From positions 1,302,001-1,366,000 of the forward strand of contig OY725499.1 of NCBI GenBank assembly GCA_963281255.1: a stretch of 64,000 nucleotides of DNA. The letters run 5' to 3'. The DNA is from Aphrocallistes beatrix (taxonomy: Eukaryota > Porifera > Hexactinellida > Sceptrulophora > Aphrocallistidae). A program made the translations under genes and the position numbers. The notes below the pieces were generated by a model, which saw only the letters and a program-made list of their open reading frames with translations, ran no database searches and was not told the origin of the DNA. Positions 34,837 through 47,046 of the stretch are shown in pieces. Within the stretch, counting starts at the first letter, position 1. The number at the start of each line of letters is the position of its first letter.

Positions 34837-35310
34837 TTATCATAATATTGGAAAAAGCAAATACAAAGTAACGAACAGCCTTATTACGAAATACGCATAA
34901 GTACAATCAAAAGTAATTTTAGTTAGAAATACAAATCCAGTAATAGAAGTAAAATGTTCTGGTGAACAACAAATTAAATACGGATTAGGTATGTTTGTAA
35001 GGAATAAGTTGTGGGTGGCAATCCAGGGAGTGCAATTGTTTTATTTATGTAATGCTCAACTACACAGTGGCACGAAACCTCATTTTGGTGGCATTGACAC
35101 TTTCTTTGATGATAGGGTATAAAAAAGTATTATTGACCTATAGGTTATCGAACCTATTAATTCGATTGAGATGTTCAGAAATTTTGTAAGGCTTCAGATT
35201 CGCAAAGTATGACGTCATCGCATTTATGCTACAATTTACAAAATATTTGTAAATTACAATATATCCAAGATAATGAGATGTTTAATCATCTTCTGGCAAG
35301 ATAAGTGAAT
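34837..35310. other. No gene seen
   Basis: AT-rich sequence without recognisable elements or a credible frame. Confidence 0.4.
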
Positions 35311-35580
35311 TTACAAATCACTAATGTCTTCAATTAAACACGCTAGCGTATGGGATTGATTTTTACCCTTAATTAAATAAGAGGAGTGGGTCATTCTGAC
35401 ACAGCAAACGGGTAAAACATCCTTAATGTAATCTTCAAGGATGTACTTGTGAGATAAAATTTCTCTATATCGACGGAATAACTTACTACTCACTTTAAGA
35501 CCTTCTTCCGATAATCGTTCTAAATCTAATCCATTATTGAATCTTGAGATTATGTCTGGTGGTGTGCTAGTCTTATAATT
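35311..35580 (-). pseudogene. RAG1-like transposase C-terminal fossil
   Basis: On the minus strand the frame reads PPDIISRFNNGLDLERLSEE, then GLKVSSKLFRRYREILSHKY and EDYIKDVL. This lines up with the catalytic-Glu region of the RAG1-like transposase at 60753-62930 (EEILNDLNFGHGLKCFSEEG, SEACNKLIRKYRENLARKC, EDNVVDIF). The residue aligned with the catalytic Glu is Lys, and the two His zinc ligands are absent. Only about 70 residues align, so it is a short remnant of a second, diverged copy. A distantly related Transib-type transposase is the alternative. No matching ends were found. Confidence 0.5.
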
Positions 35581-36133
35581 TCCAATTGCTAATCAACCAT
35601 AAAATAAAATTTGGAATATTTTCAACCTATTTTTGAAGGATTTAACGGCGGTCGATTGGAAAAAACATTTAAATGGTTATTAGGGAAAACTCCGGTAGGG
35701 CTGGAAATCATTTTATTTATTCGAGATCGACTACTCAACAATAAAATATCAAAGTTTCAACTCGCAACAATAGGCAAAATTAGTACTGGTACTTTAAGAG
35801 ATAATGAAAAAGAATTGAATTCATAAAAATTACAATGGTTTCATACTATAAATATTTGCATCCCACTGTACATTCTTGTTTATTTATGAATTGCATCTTA
35901 AAGAGAGCTCAAAATAGAACATAGTTGAGAGCCCATAATCATGCCTTGACTCAATTTTCGTTGAATAAGAATTTGAACTCAAAACTCAGCTTTTGAACAC
36001 AAAGAATTTCTAATTTTATCTATTGTGGTTACCTGACTTTGGAATGCCAAAATTAAAGAACAAGACTGTCTAAAGCAAATAGTTTTGATGAATTTCTGGG
36101 TTCTCATATTATTAGAATATGGTAAACTGCTTT

Positions 36134-36510
36134 TTAGACAAATTGAAGAGTATGAAATTTCATGCTAAAGCAACCCATCGTGCCATTGTGAACCACCTTT
36201 GTTCGAAACACTTCTGTTACTACCAATGCATCTTCAATGCCACTTCCATTCATGTATTTTGCCATGCAGTGTTCTGCACCTTTGGACGTGTGAAAACCTC
36301 CTTGCATAGGCAGCAAATTTTTGAATCATCTGGTCTTTGGAGATGTATATCAGCAAATATGCGAAAGACACCATCACAAAAGACTGACAATGAGTTTTGT
36401 TTTAACTGAGTCAAAACCAACATGAAGTTGTGTAAAGCTGTATAGACAGCGGTATGCTCGGTCACTGGATGAGGAATATTTGGCAAGAAGCCAACATTCA
36501 TGAGCGGCAA
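36134..36510 (-). pseudogene. Unrecognised protein remnant
   Basis: Two overlapping minus-strand frames read as one broken protein: NIPHPVTEHTAVYTALHNFM, VFCDGVFRIFADIHLQRPDD, then in the other frame GGFHTSKGAEHCMAKYMNGS and GIEDALVVTEVF. The even spacing of conserved-looking motifs and the single frame change suggest a once-coding exon or transposon gene. I do not recognise the family and assign no function. Confidence 0.35.
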
Positions 36511-36529
36511 CTAAGAGTGCAGCGTCTAG

Positions 36530-37121
36530 TACATACCATAGTAGATCGATTTTACATTGATTATGCGCTGGGATTCTGAAAGCGAGTCATAGATTGGCTC
36601 ATCACCTTTATTATAACTTTAGAAAATTACATTCTTAAATTGGAAAATTTGTTATTAACGTTTTAGAATAGTTTTTACACAATATATCATTTGATCTGTA
36701 TGTTCAAGATCCATAATTTGATGTAATTTCAAATGAGCTTAAAATTAACTTTAATGTGGTATATAATGGACCAAAGGTATTTTCCACCATTTTGAAAAAT
36801 CACCATAAAATTGCGCTGCCATCATTCTGGGATGCCTACCCAAGTTTTATATGATGTACACATATATTACTAAGAGGTTTTTCTGGCTTCGTTAGTAAAC
36901 TCTGAATTTCCTAAGGAAGTCAATTGTAGGGACTGGACTGTTGTATGAAAGTTAACTACCCCTATTACCGATACAATGGATAAACACATACTATAACAGA
37001 TTTACTACCATGGCGATTATATCATAGCTCCAATTATTCAATGACTTGTTTGGGTTAATTCTACTGTTAAAAATGTATCGCATCATAAAGCTGAGTCATG
37101 TACTACCAAAAATGATAATAC
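36530..37121. other. No gene seen
   Basis: AT-rich, no paired ends, no credible frame. Confidence 0.4.
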
Positions 37122-37529
37122 CATAGCATTCTATACACTAAGGCAATGGTGCTGATCAGTGGACTTGGACTAGGGATTGGTTAGATCAGTCAAATTTGAT
37201 TTCCTAAAAATGGTTCGATTATGCTGGTATATAGCTTCGGACATTGCATACTGATCGTTTTCATGAATTCTACATCGATTTACTTCGAAATGGTTTGAGG
37301 ATAACCCTGTAGAGAATTTAATTTAAACCAACCACATTACTTTTATACATAAACATACTACTTATTTGTATTGTTTTAAAGTCAACCACATTAATTGTAC
37401 ATTTATTTACTACCTTGTTGTAAAGTTCTACAAATCACTGTCTTTTCATATACACAAATCAAACTCAATCTGATATACTCCTGACTGCTCATACTTATCA
37501 AATTATTATTACTCTTTCGAACGACAATG

Positions 37530-38030
37530 TCATGCCAGGCTGCAAGTCTAATTATAAAAGTCAAGCAGAATCTACCTCTGAAAATCTGAAACTGAAAAAT
37601 GGTTTAGAGCAATTCCACACCCACGGAAGGACTATGCAAACATGCAAATGAGAGTAAGTTTCTATGATTATGTTTCATTTACTGATGATCGTCAGATTTA
37701 CACTTCTAGATATGTGTACATCATTTCAAACAAGATGACATCGAGATTTGAGAGAACCATTACCTACAATGACGGGCTTCGCACTGTTACAGTTTCCAGA
37801 GATAGAATAGCTCTTAATAAGCTGCAGTACCCAGTAAATTCCCCAACCTTCCTATCTATGCGAAACCAATTCCAAGCTAAGAGACTATCTTTGGATCACA
37901 AAAAACGATTGCTGATGGAATCTGCCTACTCTAAAAGAGCATTACTGACAACGAAGAAAAGGTAGATAAGTTCTTAGTTAGTTCATTTCCAGATCTTCTT
38001 TCTAGACTAAATTTAATCGACCTACGAAAC
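37530..38030 (+). pseudogene. THAP-domain / P-type transposase N-terminal remnant
   Basis: Near 37532 the plus strand reads MPGCKSNYKSQAES, matching APGCRSNYAGES of the THAP finger at 30420. About 150 bases on, CVHHFKQDDIE matches CAKHFLPEDIE, supplying the last Cys and His ligands. An in-frame stop follows IE. The part after it (FLVSSFPDLLSRLNLIDL) is unassigned. The catalytic core is replaced by inserted MITEs. Confidence 0.65.
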
Positions 38031-38218
38031 GGCTGGATAGCTCATGTGTAACAACTCTTATTTTTTATTGAGATAGTTATTTCAGAAACCGGACCTTTCA
38101 TGACCGATCCATGCAATTAACAACGAATTATATCAAAGCATTTGAAAATAAAAACGTCACAATTCCGACCTCGAATTTCTATAAATACACTCGCTAAGTT
38201 GAGACCATCCTCAATGAG

Positions 38219-38365
38219 CAGGGTTTCTTTCAGAGGGGGGCGGGGAGGCATTTGCCCCCCCCCTTGGAAATGACTTAAGTGTATGATTGAAAAAGGCCAT
38301 GCCCCCTCTATAGTTCTACAAACCTTCATTTGCCCCCCTCACATAAAATCCTGAAAGAAACCCTG
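38219..38365. mobile_element. hAT-like MITE
   Basis: Inverted ends CAGGGTTTCTTTCAG; flanking ATGAG on both sides suggests a partly decayed duplication. Interior rich in runs of C and G (TTTGCCCCCCCCC). Confidence 0.7.
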
Positions 38366-38708
38366 ATGAGGTTGATAAGTATTTGCCAATATTTCAACTT
38401 AATAGCTCTCAAACTGAATGTCTATTCAAAATCATGTAGTTTTTCATCCATCACTTCGAGAGTGATAATTAATTAAGCTTATTGACTCATCAGACCTAGA
38501 CATACTAGGTGAAATAAATTTTAACAGTGAATATTTCATTCCACAGTTTTCGGCGCCATCGACAGTCCAAGTGATCCCCACAATTGTATTTCCAACCATT
38601 GTTCGTCCAATTCCGTTAGGGTCTAGCTCCACGGTTGATATATTTCTAATTATAACTACAACAATGAGTGATATCGAGAGTTGCTATCTATTTGTTGATG
38701 CTCTACAG

Positions 38709-38868
38709 CAGTAGTTCTGAACCTTTTCAGTCAGTATACCCCTTGGTGCGAAAATGAGGTTTCACGTACCCCTCTAATTTTTGCTTTATTTTGTTTGTTG
38801 GTTTGGTTTGGGATGAACTGCAAGGTACCCCCTGGGGTGCTATGCGTACCCCAGGTTCAGAACCGCTG
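38709..38868. mobile_element. hAT-type MITE related to the 7816-10144 element
   Basis: Ends CAGTAGTTCTGAACC and, inverted, CAGCGGTTCTGAACC; flanks CTCTACAG and CTTGACAG agree at 6 of 8 positions. Inner ACCCCTTGG and TACCCCCTGGGG motifs are shared with the coding hAT element. Confidence 0.78.
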
Positions 38869-38873
38869 CTTGA

Positions 38874-39418
38874 CAGGGTGTTTCAAAAGTCTTGGCCCCT
38901 TGAACATTTTAACTTAAATACTACATATAATACATGCTGAATTTCATTCACTTTGAATTTCATTTGCCAATATAATAACCATAGGCGTCGTAACCCACCC
39001 GGTTACCCGGCAATTGCGGGGCGGCCCAGAGTGAATGCCGGGTGCTACCCGGTAAAAAGCTTAGTGCTATTATGTACTGGTGATTGGCTGTTACTAATTC
39101 CTCATGTAGATCAAGGGTTCACGGCCCATTTGGCTGACGGTAACGCTGGATCAGCTGAAGATACGGCCTGATTAACTGACTGAACGGCCCTGGATTATTG
39201 TGGCCGGGCAGTCCAAGGGTAGGAAATAAAGTTTACGACGCCTATGATAATAACCTTTCAATTCTAGTACTTTCCTAACTCGATTTGGCATACTACTCAC
39301 TAAATTTTCTAAGAATGATTTCGATATTACTATTTCAGCGGCCCGATTGATAATTTTTTGATTTCTTAGTTTTCGTGGCTCTATTAGAAGCGGTACCAAG
39401 ACATTTGAAACACCCTGT
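38874..39418. mobile_element. DNA transposon remnant with CAGGGTGTTTCAAA ends
   Basis: Inverted ends CAGGGTGTTTCAAAAGTCTT and CAGGGTGTTTCAAATGTCTT. No coding sequence; split by the hAT MITE at 38980-39246. Superfamily not decided. Confidence 0.65.
38980..39246. mobile_element. GC-rich hAT-type MITE with perfect 8-bp duplication
   Basis: Ends CATAGGCGTCGTAA, inverted at the right, flanked by ATAATAAC (38972-38979 and 39247-39254). The interior is GC-rich (CCCGGTTACCCGGCAATTGC), unlike the surroundings. Confidence 0.9.
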
Positions 39419-39968
39419 ATATGTACTGATAATTATATACGTATACCCGTTACAAATATTATTTCGAACCAAAGTTAGTACCTAATTATTGTATTATATT
39501 CTTATAGATAAATCCTCCGACAAGATCTATCACTCCTGTATCTACAACCGTCTGAATGAAATCTCTACTTTATCATTATCGAGCAACTCCACTAACGGCT
39601 ACAATGACACTTATTCAAGACGCATCGGAATTACATTCTACCCCTTCATCATATCTCGCTTCTACTCGACTTTCTAAACTACCTCTATGCTCTTTTTAAC
39701 TGTGAATCACATGTTACCAATTCTACTTATTTCTGCTTAATTATTTATTAATTTACTTATTCATGTCCACTATGTATAAAATTATCTCCAGACCATTCAT
39801 GATTTCATAAAAGGGAAGTAGGTTACTAATTATTTACTTAATATGGGTAGTTACAGCAAATTTACAATTGTATTATAATTTTGAAATCAAAATAAACTAA
39901 CTGATCTAACCAATCCCTAGTCCAAATCCACTAATCAGCACCATTGCCTTAGTGTATAGAATGCTATG

Positions 39969-41936
39969 GATAATACCTAACCCAAACAAGTCATTGAATA
40001 ATTGGAACTATGATATAATCGCTATGGTAGTAAATATGTTATAGTATCTGTTCATCCATGATATCAGTAATATATATTTAGCATGCAAAATTCATACTAT
40101 ATAGTAGTTGTGGTTTACTAATAATTGCCATCCACTAAGCTCCACAAACAACCAACCTGTTTGTTCTATATTTGGTTCGTTGGTTTCAAAATATTTCACC
40201 TTAGCACTATATCTTTTAATTTATTATTTGCTTCTCTCCTATCTATTTTATGATAGCTTCTGTTCTGTTTCTAGATGTAGAGTAATTATTCTCCAGCAGA
40301 TTGTGTAATTTGTGAACCTGTTCGAGTAGTCAGACGAGATTTTAAATCAACAACTTGATCATTCTGAGAGAAGAACAATTGGTCCGGGACAGGACAGTTC
40401 ATTCAAGAAGACAATAGCCGTTGAGATGGGAAGGGGGTTCCTCCTTTTCGGTGATGAATCTATTGTTTCTATAATTACCAGAAACACGGTGCAAATACAT
40501 GCTGGAATATTGGAAATCACTGAATACTGGGGAAACCTACCAAGCGTTGAGCTGGAACTACTTTAAAGCAGGAGACCGAGATTCTAGTACAGTTGTAACT
40601 AACCAGAGGGCACACATGATCTAATTTTTACACTGTGGTTTTGGCAAGGGGTTCACAGAATAATGAACATAGTAATTGCTGTAATTAGTTCAGACTCAGA
40701 AAATTGTTAGAGGTGCTGTAATAAATTTCAGTGCCTACTCCAATTAACAATGAATGAAAGCTTCAAATATATGTACCTGGTAAAATCATAAGTATCGATG
40801 ATATATTTTAAGACTTTTATTAGGAGATGAATATGCTATCTTGTATATTTCAATTGTCTACAAGCCAAATGGCTGCTAACAAGGGAAAAGATCATAGCAA
40901 AGGATGTGACAAGATCTCTAATTCTTGGAATATGGATGTTGTTAAAGGACTCACTATCATGTTCATATATCATTACCGAAATAATATTGAAAAACGGGAT
41001 TTCAGTTCAGCTCTTGGTGATAAGTTGGAAAGAATTCCTCTACTGTAGAAACAGTTCTGTCTAGTAGTACGATGTGGAAAGAGCGAAACATTGCAGCACA
41101 CGATAGTCTCCGGACAAAGGAAGTTCATACAGTTTGGGGCGCGCGAGAAGTACGATGTTAAAAGAAATCGATGCTGGAGGGGTGTTAGCCGACTACTAAC
41201 AAACGCAGGCTACTCTCTCTAAAATTTAACGTCTTGTCGACTATTCGGAGCCACAGTTTTCTGATCTCAAATTAAAAAGAAGGCTAAAGTATATTCATGC
41301 TAGTTATGGGAAATTATTTTCACATTATGGTAATTAATTCTGGTTTTATCTAAGAAACCGTCATACCCACGAAAGAGTAGGAAACATTATATTTACGAAG
41401 ACTAAGAGATCGAGAGAAGAATATTAACTAAAGGATGGAAAGAGATGAGAGCGAGCTATCATGAACATTTTACTGTTAATTTAACATATTTTACTGTCTT
41501 GAGAAAATATCCAAACACAGTATTGAAAAAATTATAGACGAAGGTTTCGTTAACAAGATTCATATTATCTATAAAGAACTAAAAAATTGATGATTGAGGC
41601 GAATACCAAGTGTTCACATTCTGCGCCGCAAATCAAGCGTAGTAAAGTGATATAATTTATTGTAATTATAAAAACACTCCCTATTCCCATGTTAAGGCAT
41701 GCTACCTATAAATGAGTAAACAAACTGGAATAACACCAATTCTTTGGGGAATAATGAATTTAAAATCTTGAATATCAATGTTATGTATGCTTTCAATAAG
41801 GTTTTATATCCAAACAGTAGATACAAAGAGTATAATCGTCAATTAAAAAAATAAGTTATTTTTTCAGATTCGAAGAATGAAGCGTTCGGGTTAGCGAGTG
41901 TACAGTAATATATTTAATTTAATTTAATTTAATTAC
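39969..41936. other. No gene seen (first part of the MMS19 intron)
   Basis: No recognisable transposon or protein. A short piece near 41884-41907 (TTCGGGTTAGCGAGTGTACA) recalls a pogo-like tip. Confidence 0.45.
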
Positions 41937-44396
41937 CTGCAAGGGTATTGTTTGCATGAAAAAAACAATTATGGCTAAAAACCTTTGTCGAATATCTCCT
42001 TCAGAGTTTGCAAAACCATGCAAAATATGTTCTATATGGGATGAGTAAAATCTTTGCTTATAAAATATGTTTATATTCGACAAAACTTTAAAAGTGAAAA
42101 ATTCTTCATCTCTGAGTAAATCAGAAAAAACTTCCACAGCATGGTCTCCTAATGTTGACGAAGGAAAAAGACTTAATATTTCAAGTGATTTATTCAAATA
42201 ACCAGGGTGTGAACAAATTATAATTCCTTTAAGCATAATACCATAGCTTTTCAAAAATCTGGGATTTTGTTGTTCAATAACAAAAGAATACAGAGGTTCT
42301 AAACGAGCTATTTCTTTGAAAATAGCAGACTCAGATAATTTGTTTACCAGACAACTGAACATCTGTGCACCATAGAGAGAGCACTCAGAATCAATTTTAA
42401 CGAATTTGAAAGAAATATCAAGTATTGATGAAACAAAAGATTCATATAAATGAAGAGGAGAAGCTCCCAAAATGACTGAAAAAATACGAAAATTTTCAGT
42501 GTACGACATTTCAGATAACAATTTACCCTGAACATATTCCTTAAATAAAATATCTATCCATTGCGTTTTTAAATCCATACTTAATTCAACAAACACCAAT
42601 CTGAATAAACTTAAGATGAATTTAGAACATTTACCCCCTGTAAAATTTCGAAATAGAGGGCACAAGACTGACTGGGAATACAACTTTTCATAAAATTTTT
42701 GCTCACATTTCTTCCAGACATTCATGAGGAACTCAACACACAATTTTAACGAATTTACACCATTATCTATGGCTATTTCGATTGACATTGGTATAATTTC
42801 TTCTGCAATATTTAAATTCGAGCAAATTACAGTCAAAATAGTATAAATTTGTCTTTTATTATGTTGTTCAGCAATTATTTTTCTACCACGGATAATTAGC
42901 ATGTCTTGAATTGATCTAAAACTAGTTTTAGCAATATAGTCTAACATTCCATTCTGTAAATCGCAATCCTCAATCTCCCTTGAAATAAGTAAAGTCTCCA
43001 AATATATGCTCACAATCGTCTCCACTTCATTCTCAGATAAGCAGGATGGAACACAGAGCATCGAATTAAGTAACTTAAAAAGATAGCATCTATCAGCACA
43101 TTGCTGCTGCAACTTAAATTTGCTTATAGTTGAGGAGAACAATGAGTTTTTCACCAAATTAACCACTTTTAACTCAATATCACTAATTGCAAAGCGGGTC
43201 ACTAAAATTGATACAAAATTAGAAAGAGATTGAAGCACTATTGGATTATAATCATATTTTGCTTTTTCACACAATATAGGAAGTACAATACTTCCTATCT
43301 GAGAGAATGTGCTGGGTTTACATGATGCTGCAATTAGTATCTCTATACTTGAATTCACTAATTTATCATCTGAATCTAACAAATGATGCTTTGTATCATG
43401 AATTATATGATCAACAAGCTTGTATGTTTCTTCTGAATTCCAATTAGAAAAAGCATGTACTAATTGACTGATAGCCTTAAGGCCTTTTTGATCTAACTCC
43501 CGGAATTTGGTCAAAAATATAAGATTCTTTATTGCATACCAAATACTTTCAGTGTAACATTTTAATTTTACACAACCATAAATAGGTATAATAATATTAA
43601 ATAACTCAATTGAATCTCTTTTAGCAGTTAATATCTCTGAGTTCATTTTTTCAAGTAGAAGTGGTAATAAACTATCGGAAAACAAAGGACTGGAGCTAAG
43701 AGCAGTAGAGAGAACAACTGCAAGCTCCGAACGTGTAATATCAATTTCAGGAGTGACCTCGATATCAACAGGAAAGTAACACCATATAACTTCAAATAAT
43801 TCTCCTAAGAGCAGCGTAATAGGAAGGTACATAGTGATCAATGGGACACTCTGTAATGCAATCATTAAATTCCTAGGATCGATTTCACCATCTATTGCTT
43901 GGATAAAACCATATACAAAATCGCTTCCCATTTTAACTGCTGCGGAATTGTGTAGTACAAGAGTATGTTGGATGATTGATTGTGCATAGAATCTAGCTCT
44001 TTGGGTTAGAGATGCAATCTGTAATCTGGAAAACATTTCCCTCACCAAGCCTATAACATTTTCCTCTCTAACAGTTCTTATCCTGATCAAATGCATCATC
44101 CCAGATAACACTTGTTCCATTAATACAAAACGATCTTTGATTTTGGAAATGTAAAATTCAGAAAAAACAAATACCTCTCCCACGCTAAGTTTAGCCCATA
44201 AATAATGTATCAAATCAGAGAGTAGATTCAACCCATTCAATCGAAAATCAATTATGTTACTCAGGAGATAAGGTTGTAATGAATATGCTAGATCTTCTAA
44301 TCTAAGGAGACCATTAGAAATAGAGGCAATGATTTGGAAAGCATTCCTACTGGTGGGAAATCGAAAATAGTCTTCTATTAACATTTTGAGATCCAT
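41937..44396 (-). CDS. MMS19: MMS19, large 5' coding exon
   Basis: MMS19 is the HEAT-repeat adaptor of the cytosolic iron-sulfur targeting complex: with CIAO1 and CIAO2B it hands 4Fe-4S clusters to DNA polymerases, helicases such as XPD and other nuclear proteins. The exon begins at the ATG at 44396 and runs 820 codons to a donor site (GCAG/GTAATT at 41937/41936). Diagnostic stretches are GSDFVYGFIQAIDGEIDPRN (about residue 160), ELFEVIWCYFPVDI, SDSLLPLLLEKMNSEILTAK (about residue 245) and, near the end, FYKQRFYSSHI, all in family order. These belong to the N-terminal MMS19 domain and the long HEAT solenoid. The frame is intact and the next exon (18057-18425) continues it in phase. Having this much coding sequence in one exon is unusual for the gene. 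A P-type MITE lies 103 bp upstream of the ATG. Confidence 0.93.
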
Positions 44397-44498
44397 TGCT
44401 CTAAATTTTTTAACAAGAAGGATTTTTTTAAAATTGAATGTGCAGTTCTATTTGATTAGCAACAAGTGATATCAAAATATGTAGGTTAAAAATAACAC

Positions 44499-45093
44499 CA
44501 TAACATACTGTTTATGAGGCCTCACAGTAACTTGCTGATTTGTGACTAGGGATGCGGAGGAAGACCGTTGAACTAATACATGAGCTGCCTTAAATAATTT
44601 ACAAAGCACAATAGAGCTTAGGAATGTATTATCAGCATATATAAATATGATGTCAAAGTACCCATATCCGTTGTTAAAAATTTGATTAGTCACCATATGG
44701 TTGCGGAATAGGTTATATTTGTGATTTTCGGGCCGTTAAGGGGGGGACTTCTAAGTGTTTTTATTGTAAAATTTTTCGCATAGAACTGAGATGTGAATGG
44801 GTTAATACGAAAAATTTGGGATTTTTTCATGGAATGCTGGTACATTCCAGTGTTGCTATGGAAACGTGTTTTGGTCAATTGGCGTTATATCTTGAAAACT
44901 GCAATAGCTACACATTCAAATGTAATTCTAATACTTTGACATCATATTTATATATGCTGATAATACATTCCTAAGCTCTATTGTGCTTCGTAAATGATTT
45001 AAGGCAGTTCATGTATTAGTTCAACGGTTTTCCTCCGCATCCCTAGTCCCAAATCCGCAAGTTACTGTGAGGCCTTATATACAGTAGGCTATG
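44499..45093. mobile_element. P-type MITE upstream of MMS19
   Basis: The right end, inverted CATAGCCTACTGTATATAAG, pairs with the diverged left end CATAACATACTGTTTATGAG; both continue into GCCTCACAGTAACTTGC. The interior holds further inverted pairs (GAGCTGCCTTAAATAATTTA with its complement near 44990). Non-coding. It covers the region where the MMS19 promoter would be expected. Confidence 0.7.
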
Positions 45094-45375
45094 CTTACAC
45101 ATTAGTAGCATCAAAATGAAATGATCGGTAGACATGGTGAAATGCTCCATATTGGATATTGAAATCTCACTTCCAGCCAACTTGATTTATGATTAAGGCC
45201 GAGCAATTGAACATTAACATAAAAGGTATTAAAATGTGGGATATAATGGGAAAATTTCGAGTAATCGGGACAGTCGTAATATTTAGCTCAAGAGAAGAGG
45301 AACAAGCGGAACGACTCACAAAAAATGAAATGTTTGGCATATATGTCAAAGATATGCATGCAAAATATATGCAAC

Positions 45376-46462
45376 AAGCGCGCTTCGCTTGCTTGCGCTG
45401 CGCGGCTGGCGGACACTTTGTGTCCGCCAGAGGCTCCCTTCGGTCGCCTGCGGTCACCATTGATTAATTATATGGGAGATAACATCTCCAAATACATCTC
45501 TCCTACTATTATAATCGATATCGCAAGAAAAAGCATCAAATTTGTTAATTTTAAAAATTTTGATGCGTAATGATGACGTCATTACAGAATGATGAGTCGT
45601 CATTTTTTGATGATAGTTGCATCATATGTGAGGTATGTTAGTAGACAGATTCTATTAAAATTTCAGCCTTCTATCTCCTATAATGGCTGAGTTATGCTCG
45701 ATTAACTGTATTGCTTAACTTTTAAAAATGTGACAATGACGTAAAAAACTCCCACATGCCAAAAATCAGCTTTTTGTGACTGGCAGTTTCTTCAATCAAT
45801 TCGTTACAGATATATATATATATATATATGCAGATATCCCTCGCCGTTCGCGGGGGTTACGTTCCTGAGAATTGCCGCGAATGGCAAAATCGCGAACGGC
45901 AAGACGTTAGTTCAATGAGAATCGTGGGGTTACGTTCCTAGATTATAAAAACGACGGTAGATAGTTTGCTAAAGACGTTATTGATTCAATAGTTAAGCTG
46001 TAATACTGATACAAACACTGGCACAAGTGAAATTGTAATAATAAATGAAAGATATAGATCCCATAGTAGCAAACCTAAGTACCATACCTAAATAGTAATG
46101 TCTACCCTTTCAATCACCAACCAACTTCCTTTTATGCATGATATATTTATTTAGTAGAAAATTATAAGTATACGTAGAAACAATAGAGTCTAGTATTAGT
46201 ATAGAGCAATAGAAACAGTAAATGCTATTGCCAGGATAATATGGAGATACGTATAAGGTTATGGACTTATGGTAGCCCATGAAACTACTGAAGAGAGTAA
46301 CGAAAAGCGCGAATAGTCGAGGGAACGAGTCGCGAATAGCAAAACAAGACTCAAAAAAAAATCCGCGAATAGTCGAAACCGCGAATGGCAAACCCGCGAA
46401 CGGCGAGGGCTGCCTGTATATATAAATAAATAAATATATATTAATCGAGTTTTAATAGTAAG
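45376..46462 (-). mobile_element. Non-autonomous Helitron with nested Tigger-like MITE
   Basis: 3' tip on the left (CAAGCGCGCTTCGCTTGC on the plus strand at 45376) and 5' tip at about 46462 (plus strand ...TTTTAATAGTAAGGA, then T). The MITE 45831-46416 has landed in its TA run. Confidence 0.82.
45831..46416. mobile_element. Tigger/pogo-like MITE (CCCTCGCCGTTCGCGGG family)
   Basis: Ends CAGATATCCCTCGCCGTTCG and, inverted, CAGGCAGCCCTCGCCGTTCG. The inner GCGAATGGCAAA and GCGAACGGCAA motifs recur on both sides. TA flank kept on the right. Non-coding. Confidence 0.82.
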
Positions 46463-47046
46463 GATGGTATAACATTCCATTACATACAGTAATCCAACAT
46501 AAATCTCGCTCCAATGGACAGTCAAGGGTGTGGCCAACTGATTTTTAAGGTGTAGCCAGAGTGGGCACAATTATTGGGTTGAGGCTTTGACTGCATGTGC
46601 CGCTTCCTCATATACCTCTTAGAAGGCCAAAGTTATATTACAAGTATATATGCTGGTCAAAAAGTAAGTCATGAGCAATGGCTTGAACTGACCTGACTTT
46701 AGAGCAACAGGAATCTTCTTTTTTGTAGGGATTGAACTGACCTGACCTGACCTAAACCTGTTTTGAATTAGTTGAACGATTTTTTTATTGGAGCGGAACG
46801 AACTGACCTGAACCTTTTAGTCAGTTAGGGATACGAATAAATAAATATGAGAATAAAAAATATGAACCTAAACAATTTCAAATAAATTTATACTCAACTC
46901 AAAGGAAATGTGTGTTAAAATGAACTTAAGATATAGAAAGAAGCTAAATCAAGCGAGCTTGAGAAAGTTTAACTACGATTTATGCATAGTAGTAGTATAT
47001 GTTTGATTCAGTTATTGCCTCTCTAGTTTCGACTATTTGTATGATC
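46463..47046. other. No gene seen; ACCTGA-rich stretch
   Basis: Between 46685 and 46815 the words GAACTGACCTGA recur irregularly. Nothing else is recognised. Confidence 0.4.

Larger units (their letters stand above)
37122..39968 (+). mobile_element. P-type element with perfect 8-bp duplication, coding region decayed
   Basis: Ends CATAGCATTCTATACACTAA in inverted orientation (arms of about 65 bp) and a perfect 8-bp duplication GATAATAC (37114-37121 and 39969-39976), the size made by P elements. It contains a THAP remnant and three or four smaller transposons. Confidence 0.88.
18426..41936 (-). other. MMS19: 23.5-kb MMS19 intron packed with transposons
   Basis: Donor GTAATT (41936-41931) and acceptor AG (18427-18426) on the minus strand join two MMS19 exons in phase. 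The intron holds P-type/THAP elements, Helitrons, Ty3/gypsy pieces, pogo-like and hAT MITEs, a Harbinger-type remnant and a RAG1-like fossil. I see no intact unrelated host gene in it. Small extra MMS19 exons cannot be excluded, but the protein aligns with the family without a gap at the junction. Confidence 0.8.

Noticed and set aside
40827-41048. 73-codon plus-strand frame in the MMS19 intron
   Set aside because: No domain, no similarity that I can recognise, and opposite to the host gene; treated as chance.
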